From NCBI GenBank assembly GCA_947632515.1, contig CANRPO010000006.1:1-64000 (forward strand): a DNA stretch of 64,000 nt, in the 5' to 3' direction. Below, piece by piece: positions 18,791 through 25,976 of the stretch (position 1 is its first letter; each line of letters begins with the position of its first letter). Source of the stretch: an uncultured Lachnospiraceae bacterium. Its GTDB lineage: Bacteria > Bacillota > Clostridia > Lachnospirales > Lachnospiraceae. Made by a program: the position numbers and the translations under genes. The notes beneath the pieces are model-generated. The model was not told where the DNA came from, did not search any database, and was given only the letters and a program-made list of their open reading frames with translations.

Positions 18791-19606
18791 TCAATTTGCC
18801 GATATATGCCTATCCATCTGCACAATGTGCGTAGCGATCCACTCTGTCATAAACTCCACAAATCCGGCCAATTCATCCCCGCTCATGCTATAAAACTCGT
18901 CATGATCCATCAATTCCAGTCGGGTTGCGAGCGCATCGTGCGCCAGCCTATGTACATCCAATCCGTCAAAGCGAATACTCTCCATGTAGTCTTCTTCATC
19001 CTTAAAATGCGTCCGCACATAGATATGCAATGTCTTGAGCCTATCGACGATCTCCGCGTGCTTATCCGCCGCGTCGTCGCGGGCGATCATGTGATGGATC
19101 TCCCCGAGCATACGCAGCAGCTCCCTGTGCTCCTCATCGATCTGCTCAACTCCTGTCAGATATTCCTCCCGAAAAGCGCAATCGTCCTGTTTCTTCCACT
19201 CCTTCACTGTCACCAGCTTGCCAATGAGCAGATCGGAACCGATAATATGTCTGTAAAGCCACCTCACCAGATAGGTAAGCAAGTCCGTGACGAGTCCGTA
19301 CTGGTCGCTTTCGCCGGAGCGGATATCCATCTCTTCGATCTTCTGACAGAACTCCTTATGCTGCTGCCTCTGCTGCTCCAGCTCCGGATGATCGATCGCC
19401 TCCATGTACGTCTCCTCGTGGCGAAAGTGCTCTACCGTGTACTGTTTCAACCGCTCCACTATCTCGCATATTTCATCATATCTATCCTTGCTGAAATCTT
19501 CCCCCAGCATGTCGTGCAGCTCACCGATCAGACGAAACAGACCTCTGTGCTCCTCATCGATCTGCGTGATGCCGATAATGCAGTCATCCGTAAAAGTGTA
19601 TACCAT
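18791..19606 (-). CDS. tandem (two-domain) bacteriohemerythrin
   Basis: Protein of 271 aa made of two hemerythrin domains in a row. Hemerythrins bind O2 at a di-iron site; in anaerobes they are linked to oxygen sensing or scavenging. Domain 2 keeps all ligands (EEHREL, HFKDEEDY, HRLAH, HIVQMD). Domain 1 keeps EEHRGL, HFRHEETY and HIIGSD, but its HxxxH position reads QRQQH, so one His ligand seems replaced by Gln. The start at 19606 is set by GGAGGGATACATACC. It is encoded alone between two divergent tRNA-Leu genes. Confidence 0.85.
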   Translation of the reverse strand: MVYTFTDDCIIGITQIDEEHRGLFRLIGELHDMLGEDFSKDRYDEICEIVERLKQYTVEHFRHEETYMEAIDHPELEQQRQQHKEFCQKIEEMDIRSGESDQYGLVTDLLTYLVRWLYRHIIGSDLLIGKLVTVKEWKKQDDCAFREEYLTGVEQIDEEHRELLRMLGEIHHMIARDDAADKHAEIVDRLKTLHIYVRTHFKDEEDYMESIRFDGLDVHRLAHDALATRLELMDHDEFYSMSGDELAGFVEFMTEWIATHIVQMDRHISAN

Positions 19607-19763
19607 GGTATGTATCCCTCCGTTCTCTTGTCTTACAATCGATACATATATACTTATATAGTATAGCAAACAATTGTTTCAAATTGTATATAATTTTTAT
19701 TTTCACTTGGATATTTCACAATCCGGGCAATATAACGCAATGCAACATTTTTTATAAAATGTC

Positions 19764-19792
19764 TTGACTTTTGGTGCCGCGAATAGTAAGAT
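19764..19792 (+). promoter_or_regulatory. promoter of tRNA-Leu(AAG)
   Basis: TTGACT (19764-19769), 17-bp spacer, TAAGAT (19787-19792), about 24 bp before the tRNA 5' end. Confidence 0.7.
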
Positions 19793-19815
19793 ATACCTTG
19801 CGTTGTAAAACGTGA

Positions 19816-19899
19816 GCGGAAGTGTCGGAATTGGCAGACGAGCAAGACTAAGGATCTTGTGACAGCAATGTCGTGTGGGTTCAAGTCCCATCTTCCGCA
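19816..19899 (+). tRNA. tRNA-Leu, anticodon AAG
   Basis: 84-nt class II tRNA. Acceptor GCGGAAG pairs with CTTCCGC plus A. The anticodon stem CAAGA/TCTTG holds the loop CTAAGGA (anticodon AAG), and the T-arm is GGGTTCAAGTCCC. Its last 20 nt and the following ~85 bp are repeated at 20525-20628, marking this gene as an integration site. Confidence 0.95.
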
Positions 19900-19985
19900 G
19901 TAGATTAGGAGCGAGGAAACCTTGCAAATATGCGGGTTTCCTCTTTTTTTGGTGTTCAGCTTACTTGAACACCCTTGAACACGTT
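19880..19985 (+). repeat. att-like direct repeat, left copy (tRNA-Leu 3' end plus terminator)
   Basis: The 32 bp from the T-loop of tRNA-Leu through TAGATTAGGAG recur without mismatch at 20525-20556. Similarity then continues through the tRNA terminator (GAGGAAACC / GGTTTCCTC, T7; 19913-19950) and the stretch TTCAGCTTACTTGAACACC to 19985. This is the pattern left by a tRNA-integrating element. Confidence 0.8.
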
Positions 19986-20150
19986 GTGGATTTATCGTTA
20001 ATAAATTTTTCCTATTTTATTTTGATTCATCTTGCAAACCCCTGTCACTATGATAAAATAGATATATGGGTGTTACCTAAACGGTAGCGGTTCGCCTTTT
20101 GCCAAAATGAGTACATTTTGAGAACTTCCTGTATCAGGGAGGGGATACAT

Positions 20151-20195
20151 ATGGAAAATAACGTGAAAGGTAAGCACTATTGGTGTTGTATATGA
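20151..20195 (+). CDS. 14-residue leader peptide of toxin-like module A
   Basis: ATG preceded by GGGAGGGGATACAT, the strongest ribosome site in the module, opens a 14-codon frame (MENNVKGKHYWCCI) whose TGA overlaps the ATG of the 40-residue frame (ATGA). The layout suggests that translation of the peptide downstream is coupled to this leader. In copy B the same leader runs for 22 codons. Confidence 0.4.
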   Translation: MENNVKGKHYWCCI

Positions 20196-20314
20196 TTTTG
20201 GAGCTTGTCGGTATTGTAGTGACGGTGATCAGTATCATCGTGACAATTATCAGTATCCGACAGACCGGAAAAAATAAAAGACATCAAAAAAGCAACCGCA
20301 CCGCCCAAGGTTAG
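20192..20314 (+). CDS. 40-residue hydrophobic toxin-like peptide, copy A
   Basis: Small peptide with one predicted membrane helix (LELVGIVVTVISIIVTII, residues 3-20) followed by a basic tail (KNKRHQKSNR). Size, single helix, charged tail and overlap of the 3' end with a strong terminator match the style of type I toxins and holin-like toxins in Bacillota; no specific family can be assigned by eye. The frame is kept in copy B with several synonymous changes, which favours a real protein. An antisense RNA would be expected but was not located. Confidence 0.5.
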   Translation: MILELVGIVVTVISIIVTIISIRQTGKNKRHQKSNRTAQG

Positions 20315-20327
20315 TGGTTGCTTTTTT
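20286..20327. terminator. terminator overlapping the end of toxin-like gene A
   Basis: AAAAAAGCAACC pairs with GGTTGCTTTTTT around an 18-nt loop. T-runs lie on both strands and the gene's stop codon is inside the loop. Confidence 0.8.
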
Positions 20328-20524
20328 GATTAATAACCATTAATCAAGGCGAACCGTTGCTTTACAGTAACACCCTTTTGCATTAAATATCGTAACACTG
20401 ATCGACGTTTCCGTCAATAGCTTTTTGGTCGATAGTCACTCATCCGGATTTTACACTTCTTTTACACAACCAAGTCAGCGTCCCGCAATCCCCTTCCTTT
20501 CGTTAGTCTGCGGACAGATTACAA

Positions 20525-20628
20525 TTCAAGTCCCATCTTCCGCAGTAGATTAGGAGATGAAATCTTGTAAATATGCTGGTTTCCTCTTTTTTTGATGTTC
20601 AGCTTACTTGAACACCCTTGAACACGTT
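20525..20628 (+). repeat. att-like direct repeat, right copy (tRNA-Leu 3' remnant)
   Basis: Repeats the T-arm and acceptor 3' half of tRNA-Leu(AAG) but has no 5' half, so it is not a tRNA gene. The 5' arm of the copied terminator is altered (GATGAAATC for GAGGAAACC), which destroys the hairpin. The repeat-to-repeat distance is 645 bp. The rest of 20315-20837 holds the right inverted-repeat arm of module A and AT-rich DNA without a visible gene. Confidence 0.8.
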
Positions 20629-20837
20629 TTTATTTAAAAAATTAAAAAGACAAACAAAAAATCCTAACCCTCCGGATTCAACGTCTGCCTTTTAAAACTC
20701 TCTTGCCATCCAATGTATGAATGTATCATAACATGCGTTATGTATAACGGTTGAATGAAACTCTTATCCCTTTTTAAGCCCTATAATTATAATCTTCCCT
20801 CCCGTTTCTTCCATTATGATTGGCTGGTACTAATTAT

Positions 20838-22784
20838 TTAATCAGACATAATATTTTTCTCTAACGTTTCCTTTTCCAACGCTTTAAAATCCACTTTCAG
20901 ATTAGGTGTGATAGGCAATTCGTCCTTTTGAATATATATTTCCGGAATCTTATACTCTTTCAATGTACTACACAATTTAATAATCCGAGAACGAATTAAA
21001 GCAGAATCCTTTTTATATTCCGCCTTTACAGAATAAAATAATACCGGTATATTTTCCTGAACATTATCCGGTTTAGCTACAAGCGCACAGGATTCAATTT
21101 CAGGAACTTTTTGCATTATAAAATCTTCTATTTCCGTCGGAGAAAACTTAAATCCTCCGCGTCGAATCTGACGCATCTTTCTTCCTGTTATATAAATCCC
21201 ACCATCAGCATCAATCATTCCCAAGTCACCTGAACAGCACCAAATCGACCCATCTCTTCCTTTTTTATAAAATTTCTTGGTATCCTCTTCTCTATGAAAG
21301 GCATATCCTTTCATTGAGCATGGCGTTTTATAGCGAATTTCACCTTCTATATTTTGACCATATTGAAGTTCTTCGTCAGTATCCGTATCAAAAATCGAAA
21401 TTGTTGTAAATATCATCGGATATCCAGAACATCCGGGCTTTTTTAATTGCAAAAAGCGGTCTGACGAAAAGCTGAGTCCTGGCCCACCTTCATTTTGACC
21501 ATATCCTGGTCCGACCTTTGTTTTACATCCACGTTTCTCAAGTTCGCTGTCCAAGTCATATTGAATCGTACTCTCCAAATGTGCACTTCCGCTTACAATT
21601 GATTTCAAAAATGATAAATCTTCTAAATCAGACGGATTTTCTCTTAAATATTTTAGTAAAACTTTCATATGAATTGGCGCTCCTAATATATGATTTGGAT
21701 GATATTTCTTTATCAATTCCGGCAATTCATCAATAACAGGAATAGGTATTAAAATATTTTCTAACCCAAAACATAAAATCACAAACAAAGCACTGTTTGA
21801 ACCAAACCCTAAAAACATGGGAATAATATCTAAATTTTTATCCCCTATTGCATAACAATTTTCACCTAATTCTAATTGTCTAGTCATACTTGTAAATGTT
21901 TCATTAGTATATTGAATTGGTTTTGGCATGGCTGTTGTTCCACTGGAATAAATAATTTCAACAACTGTATTTTCATGATACTTTGAATCAATAATATCAG
22001 AGCAATTTTCACCATATTTTAGGAAAGTTTTCCAATTTATAAATTTATTATTTTCCGGAATTTTGGGTTTACTTCCCTTTTTTCGTGATAAAAAATCATT
22101 AAAATCTGATAAAATGTTTATTCCCATCGGTAAAGACTGTGTTGGAGAAAGGAGCAAAACTTTTTCAATTTGTTGTTTCAAATGCATATTTTCTGTAAGT
22201 ATTTCATCAATAAAAATCGAACAATCCTCTATTGTAATGTACCATCTGGCTTGTGATTCTTCCAAGGTCTGACAAACATCATTCTTGGTAGTTCTCGGAT
22301 CTAACTCAACAGCCACAGCACCTATCCGATTTAATGCAAATAGTATATATACAGATTCGGGTGTGTTTGGCATGGCAATAACAACGTAGTCATTTTCTTC
22401 TATCCCCATTTGTATAAATGATTTTGCGACTTTCTCAATATTATCAAACATAGAAGCATATGTGATTTTTCTCCCATAATAATTCAATGCATAGTTATTA
22501 AGATTGTTTTGATTTTTTAGATAGAGATAATCATACATTTTCATTTTAGGCAATACTGCGTCCAGCGCATTTCTCTTATAGAATTTGAGATGCGGTCTAT
22601 CAATGCTTGCATATCCTGTATTTTTTGTAGGTTCATAATAGGCATCAGCATTAAGAGTCGGATTAGCCAAATACTGTTCAATTTCCCGTTTATTGTATAC
22701 ATTTCCACCGACCAATATCGGTGAACAATCCATATCCTGTTTCTCCTCAACAAATACAGATTTCTGATGTTCTATTTCATTCAT
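20838..22784 (-). CDS. AMP-dependent synthetase/ligase (acyl-CoA-ligase-like)
   Basis: Adenylate-forming enzyme of 648 aa with an extra N-terminal ~75 residues. The P-loop A3 motif reads YSSGTTAMPKP (usual Gly replaced by Ala) near residue 280, A5 reads GYGQNEGG, A7 reads YRSGDL-like CCSGDLGMI, and A8 GRKMRQIRRGGFK is followed by the C-terminal Lys in TPNLKVDFK. It should activate a carboxylic acid with ATP. No carrier or condensation gene is adjacent. The start at 22784 is set by TAGGAGG 9 nt upstream. AT-rich codon use contrasts with neighbours, indicating transfer. A HTH gene is divergent. Confidence 0.8.
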   Translation of the reverse strand: MNEIEHQKSVFVEEKQDMDCSPILVGGNVYNKREIEQYLANPTLNADAYYEPTKNTGYASIDRPHLKFYKRNALDAVLPKMKMYDYLYLKNQNNLNNYALNYYGRKITYASMFDNIEKVAKSFIQMGIEENDYVVIAMPNTPESVYILFALNRIGAVAVELDPRTTKNDVCQTLEESQARWYITIEDCSIFIDEILTENMHLKQQIEKVLLLSPTQSLPMGINILSDFNDFLSRKKGSKPKIPENNKFINWKTFLKYGENCSDIIDSKYHENTVVEIIYSSGTTAMPKPIQYTNETFTSMTRQLELGENCYAIGDKNLDIIPMFLGFGSNSALFVILCFGLENILIPIPVIDELPELIKKYHPNHILGAPIHMKVLLKYLRENPSDLEDLSFLKSIVSGSAHLESTIQYDLDSELEKRGCKTKVGPGYGQNEGGPGLSFSSDRFLQLKKPGCSGYPMIFTTISIFDTDTDEELQYGQNIEGEIRYKTPCSMKGYAFHREEDTKKFYKKGRDGSIWCCSGDLGMIDADGGIYITGRKMRQIRRGGFKFSPTEIEDFIMQKVPEIESCALVAKPDNVQENIPVLFYSVKAEYKKDSALIRSRIIKLCSTLKEYKIPEIYIQKDELPITPNLKVDFKALEKETLEKNIMSD

Positions 22785-22926
22785 AAACATATTCCTCCTA
22801 TCAAGCGTTATATATGTACGGATATTCACACATATTACTTACACAGTATACTCGGATATTCATACATAGTCAAGCGGATTTTCTACTTCTAAACTAAAAT
22901 AAACAGATTTCAAAAGGAGTTTTTCA

Positions 22927-23124
22927 GTGATAAGCTATACACCTTTATTTAGAACAATGAAAGAAAAACAAATTACATCCTATCGATTAGAAAAGTTAGG
23001 TTTCTCAAGGGCTACCTATTACTCCATTCAAAAAGGTAACAGTGTCTCGACAAATACCATTAATCAACTATGTAAATTATTAAACTGTAATGTTTCGGAT
23101 ATTATAGAATATATAGACGAATAA
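22927..23124 (+). CDS. small Cro/CI-type HTH regulator
   Basis: Protein of 65 aa consisting of one helix-turn-helix domain: ITSYRLEKLGFSRATYYSIQKG holds the turn and recognition helix, and TINQLCKLLNCNVSDIIEY is the usual end of the HTH_3/HTH_26 fold. It begins with GTG; AAAAGGAG lies 7 nt upstream. Divergent from the AMP-ligase gene with a 142-bp AT-rich spacer, so it probably controls that gene and itself. AT-rich like the rest of the island. Confidence 0.75.
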   Translation: MISYTPLFRTMKEKQITSYRLEKLGFSRATYYSIQKGNSVSTNTINQLCKLLNCNVSDIIEYIDE

Positions 23125-23304
23125 TAAAGCTATGAAATTTAATATTTTTTTACGTTCTATTTCATGTTTATTTGCTATTATATCTTGCAAACCACTGCCA
23201 CTATGATAAAATAGATATATGGGTGTTACCTAAACGGTAGCGGTTCGCCTTTTGCCAAAATGAGTACATTTTGAGAACTTCCTGTATCAAGGGAGGGGAT
23301 ACAT

Positions 23305-23373
23305 ATGGAAAATAACGTGAAAGGTAAGCACTATTGGTGTTTGATATGCTTTTGGAACTTGTCGGTATTGTAG
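23305..23373 (+). CDS. 22-residue leader peptide of toxin-like module B
   Basis: Preceded by GGGAGGGGATACAT. Begins with the same twelve residues as the copy A leader (MENNVKGKHYWC) but reads on through the start of the 40-residue frame in a different phase to a TAG at 23373, because one base change removed the early stop. Confidence 0.35.
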   Translation: MENNVKGKHYWCLICFWNLSVL

Positions 23374-23468
23374 TGACGATGATCAGTATCACCGTTACCA
23401 TCATCAGTATCCGGCAGACCGAGAAAAATAAAAGACATCAAAAAAGCAACCGCTCCCGCCAAAGTTAG
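23346..23468 (+). CDS. 40-residue hydrophobic toxin-like peptide, copy B
   Basis: Same length and plan as copy A: hydrophobic helix LELVGIVVTMISITVTII, then a basic tail KNKRHQKSNR. Relative to copy A the helix region shows both replacements (V/M, I/T) and silent third-position changes, and the frame stays open through the terminator despite indels in its loop. It has no good ribosome site of its own, so expression may depend on the overlapping leader. Type I toxin-like by character, not proven. Confidence 0.5.
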   Translation: MLLELVGIVVTMISITVTIISIRQTEKNKRHQKSNRSRQS

Positions 23469-23479
23469 GTTGCTTTTTT
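23440..23479. terminator. terminator overlapping the end of toxin-like gene B
   Basis: AAAAAAGCAACC pairs with GGTTGCTTTTTT around a 16-nt loop that contains the gene's stop codon. Confidence 0.8.
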
Positions 23480-23669
23480 GAGTAACTACAACTGAGGCGA
23501 ACCGTTGCTTTACGGTAACACCCTTTTTGTATAAAATATCGTAACACTGATTGACGCTTTCGTCAATAGCTTTTTGGTCGATAGTCACTCATCCGGATTT
23601 TACACTTCTTTTACACAACCAAGTCAGCGTCCCGCAATCCCCTTTCTTTCGTTAGTCTGCGGACAGATT

Positions 23670-23935
23670 TCATATGGTACTTTTATAGGGAACGACAAAA
23701 TCATCTTTGCCGCTGTTTTTATGCGAAACCATAATCACAAGCTTGTTGTTCATCAACTTCTTTAATGCTTTATGTACCATCAGTTCGCTTTCCGCATCCA
23801 GTGCCGACAAGGGCTCATCCATAATAAGAATAGACGAATTTTTCAGAAAGGCTCTGGCTATCACAATACGCTGTCTCTGACCGCCTGACAGATTAGTCCC
23901 GCCACTGGCAAATCCTGTCAAAGGATTCCTTAAAC
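23670..23935 (-). pseudogene. fragment of an ABC transporter ATP-binding protein
   Basis: About 80 residues of a nucleotide-binding domain: signature LSGGQRQR, Walker B ILIMDEP and D-loop SALDAESE, then the H-loop region MVSHK. Walker A and everything N-terminal are missing, and the 3' end stops at the border of repeat copy B. The 5' side joins directly to the start of an unrelated transporter gene (23920-24024). A remnant left by island rearrangement. Confidence 0.75.
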
Positions 23936-24024
23936 GAAGTCAGTCCGGCAATCAGCACGATATTCACAGCGATCCCTATGATACTGATCTGTACGATTTT
24001 CTTTCCGCGTTCCATCCCTGTCAT
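23893..24024 (-). pseudogene. 5' remnant of a cation-efflux (CDF-like) transporter gene
   Basis: A ribosome site (CGGAGGGAAAAGGCT) and ATG open a 43-codon frame. It begins MTGMERGKKIVQIS and holds one hydrophobic segment (IIGIAVNIVLIAG), resembling the first membrane helix of CDF transporters. At about codon 33 it runs into the ABC ATPase fragment in another phase and stops. So only the start of this gene remains. The family call rests on the N-terminal pattern alone. Confidence 0.5.
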
Positions 24025-24048
24025 AGCCTTTTCCCTCCGGCCTAAAAC

Positions 24049-24486
24049 TTAATCGATCCATTGAATAAACGCCGTTTTATCCGTGCTATTGTAGCCTGCT
24101 TTCCTGTAAAATCTGAGCGTTTCCTCTTTCTTGGAGCCGGTGAGCAGCATCATTTTGTAGCAGTTCGCACTTTTCGCAAGCTTTCCGGCATAACTCAGAC
24201 ACTCCCCTGCATATCCTTTTCCTCTGTAATCTTCCCGTGTAACAACATTCTCGATAAACGCGTACGGCCTGATGTTTCTTGTCAGATTGGGGATAATCAC
24301 GCATACGCAGGAAGACACTATTTTATTGTCAATCTCATTCACAATAATGTGGTGATTCACATCTTGCATGATAGTCTCCCATGTATTTTTCAAATGTTCG
24401 GTCATTTCCGGCACAGACTTTTCATGTAAATATAAATACAGTTCTAGTAACTCATTCAATTCATTTTCAGCGATTTCCCTAACCAT
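24049..24486 (-). CDS. GNAT family N-acetyltransferase
   Basis: Acetyl-CoA-dependent acetyltransferase of 145 aa. The pyrophosphate-binding loop is seen as TREDYRGKGYAGE near residue 87, followed by KLAKSANCYKMMLLTG (beta5) and FYRKAGYN near the end, the standard GNAT order. The substrate is unknown. AAAAAGGGGGTAAGT precedes the ATG. It borders the debris of the tRNA-Leu island and its base composition is intermediate, so it may mark the island's right side. Confidence 0.82.
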   Translation of the reverse strand: MVREIAENELNELLELYLYLHEKSVPEMTEHLKNTWETIMQDVNHHIIVNEIDNKIVSSCVCVIIPNLTRNIRPYAFIENVVTREDYRGKGYAGECLSYAGKLAKSANCYKMMLLTGSKKEETLRFYRKAGYNSTDKTAFIQWID

Positions 24487-24650
24487 ACTTACCCCCTTTT
24501 TTAACCAATTTTATAGCAAGCGATCCTTGTTGACAAGAAAATATTAACTGCCGGATTCTGTCGCCGGCAAAGGCGCTTGCAAAAAACTCCCGAATATGCG
24601 ATAACATTCTTGTAATACCGGCATCACTACGGATCGAGAGGACAAGGAAC

Positions 24651-25412
24651 ATGGAAAAAGAATGCGAAAAGCTGCTGCGGGGCATCACAGGCATCGTGCG
24701 CGAATGCGGCGGCATCATCTTAAACGCCGACAGGAGTAAGAGCGTCGTGGACGCGAAGGAGGGACACGCCAACTTCGTCACGACCTATGACAAAATGATT
24801 CAGGAAAAGTTGAAGAAAGAGCTTTTGGCCCTGCTGCCTGAGGCCGTCTTTGTGGGCGAGGAGGAGGACGTACACGCCTCCGTCGAGAAAGGATATGCCT
24901 TCATCGCGGACCCCATCGACGGCACCACGAACTTCATCAGGGACTATCACGCCAGCGCGGTCTCGGTGGGACTGGCGAAAGACGGCGCGCCGTACATGGG
25001 CGTTGTATACAATCCCTATCCGGATGAGCTGTTCACCGCCGTAAAGGGTTTAGGCGCTTACCTGAACGGACAGCCGATCCACGTCTCCTCCCATTCTCTG
25101 AAGGACGGCATCGTCATCTTCGGCACGGCGACCTACTATGAGGAACTGGCGGAGCGGACCTTCGCCCTCGCCTACGATTATTACAAGCGCTCTCTCGACG
25201 TGAGAAGGAGCGGTTCGGCGGCTCTCGATCTGTGCAGCATAGCGGCGGGCCGGGCTGAGCTGTTCTATGAGCTGCGCCTATGTCCCTGGGACTACGCCGC
25301 CGCGTCGCTGATCGTGACCGAGGCCGGAGGCCGGGTGACCACCGTGGAGGGCGGGGAACTTCCCTTCGGTGCAAGCTGTTCCGTGATGGCCACGAACGGG
25401 GTGTGCGGATAA
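24651..25412 (+). CDS. inositol monophosphatase family protein
   Basis: Mg-dependent, Li-sensitive-type phosphatase of 253 aa. Motif 1 DPIDGTTNF supplies metal-binding Asp residues near residue 86, GEEED supplies the Glu, and motif 2 appears as CPWDYAAASLIVTEAGG. Substrate may be inositol phosphate, a sugar phosphate or 3'-phosphoadenosine phosphate. AGAGGACAAGGAAC precedes the ATG. It stands alone and converges with the chromate transporter genes. Confidence 0.88.
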   Translation: MEKECEKLLRGITGIVRECGGIILNADRSKSVVDAKEGHANFVTTYDKMIQEKLKKELLALLPEAVFVGEEEDVHASVEKGYAFIADPIDGTTNFIRDYHASAVSVGLAKDGAPYMGVVYNPYPDELFTAVKGLGAYLNGQPIHVSSHSLKDGIVIFGTATYYEELAERTFALAYDYYKRSLDVRRSGSAALDLCSIAAGRAELFYELRLCPWDYAAASLIVTEAGGRVTTVEGGELPFGASCSVMATNGVCG

Positions 25413-25442
25413 CCGTTTCTCCTGTCCGCGCGGCGGATGTCC

Positions 25443-25976
25443 TTACAGCGCCATCCCTATCAGCGCGCTCACCGCGATAATGAGGATCGGATGCTTTTTC
25501 TTATAACAGAGAAAGGCTGCGACAAACACCGTCAGCGCGCCGGTGAGATTGGCGCGCGACAGCATGGTTTCGGTGTCGAACACGCTGCCTGCCACCGACA
25601 AAAGCGCCACCGCGATCAGCGCCACGACCGCCGGGCGCAGCCCTTCCATAGCGCCCTTCACGACAGGGCTTGCCTGAAATTTCCGATAGTTTCCGGATAT
25701 GAGCAGAATGATGAGAAAGGACGGCAGCACCACGCCCAGCGTCGCCGCCAGCGCGCCCGAGAGTCCCGCCGTCTCCGCGCCTATATAGGTGGACATGTTC
25801 ACCGCCAGAGGGCCGGGCGTGGACTCGCTCACCGCGATAAAATCCACGATACGGCTCTCGGTCGTCCACCGATGCGCCAGAACCACCTGCCTCATCAGGG
25901 GCAGCATGGCGTACCCGCCGCCGAAGGTGAACGCGCCGATCTTCAAAAATTCCCAGAATAACTGCAGCAGAATCAT
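25443..25976 (-). CDS. chromate transporter family protein, second half-size subunit
   Basis: Membrane protein of 177 aa, half the length of classical ChrA. The family motif FGGGYAMLPL lies at the N-terminus and ESTPGPLAVNMSTYIG follows. Short-chain CHR proteins work as pairs with opposite topology. The ATG at 25976 overlaps the stop of the partner gene (ATGA). The start at 25976 is used because the extension to 26030 is out of family. Chromate itself is unlikely to be the natural substrate in an anaerobe. Confidence 0.85.
   Translation of the reverse strand: MILLQLFWEFLKIGAFTFGGGYAMLPLMRQVVLAHRWTTESRIVDFIAVSESTPGPLAVNMSTYIGAETAGLSGALAATLGVVLPSFLIILLISGNYRKFQASPVVKGAMEGLRPAVVALIAVALLSVAGSVFDTETMLSRANLTGALTVFVAAFLCYKKKHPILIIAVSALIGMAL

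Larger units (their letters stand above)
20029..20520 (+). repeat. ~490-bp direct repeat, copy A, with toxin-like module
   Basis: Starts near ATCTTGCAAACC and ends at GCGGACAGATT. It matches 23182-23669 over nearly its whole length with scattered substitutions and small indels. It contains a near-perfect inverted repeat (GGGTGTTACC...GGTTCGCC at 20068-20096 against GGCGAACC...GTAACACCC at 20348-20375) around two tiny overlapping reading frames and a terminator. It is immediately followed by the tRNA-Leu 3' remnant. Confidence 0.85.
23182..23669 (+). repeat. ~490-bp direct repeat, copy B, with toxin-like module
   Basis: Second copy of 20029-20520 in the same orientation, 3.15 kb away. Its inverted-repeat arms lie at 23221-23249 and 23496-23523. 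Its right end coincides to within a few bases with the point where an ABC ATPase gene fragment begins, so insertion or recombination here cut that gene. Confidence 0.85.

Noticed and set aside
20525-20545. Second tRNA-Leu
   Set aside because: Only the T-arm and the 3' acceptor half are present; no D-arm or anticodon arm lies upstream.
23331-23588. Minus-strand reading frame of 85 codons with GTG start across repeat copy B (VTIDQKAIDESVNQ...)
   Set aside because: It is antisense to the toxin-like peptide, and in copy A the same frame hits a stop after about 18 codons. Its first 30 residues look protein-like, so it may be a remnant of a mobile-element gene, but it is not supported as an intact gene.
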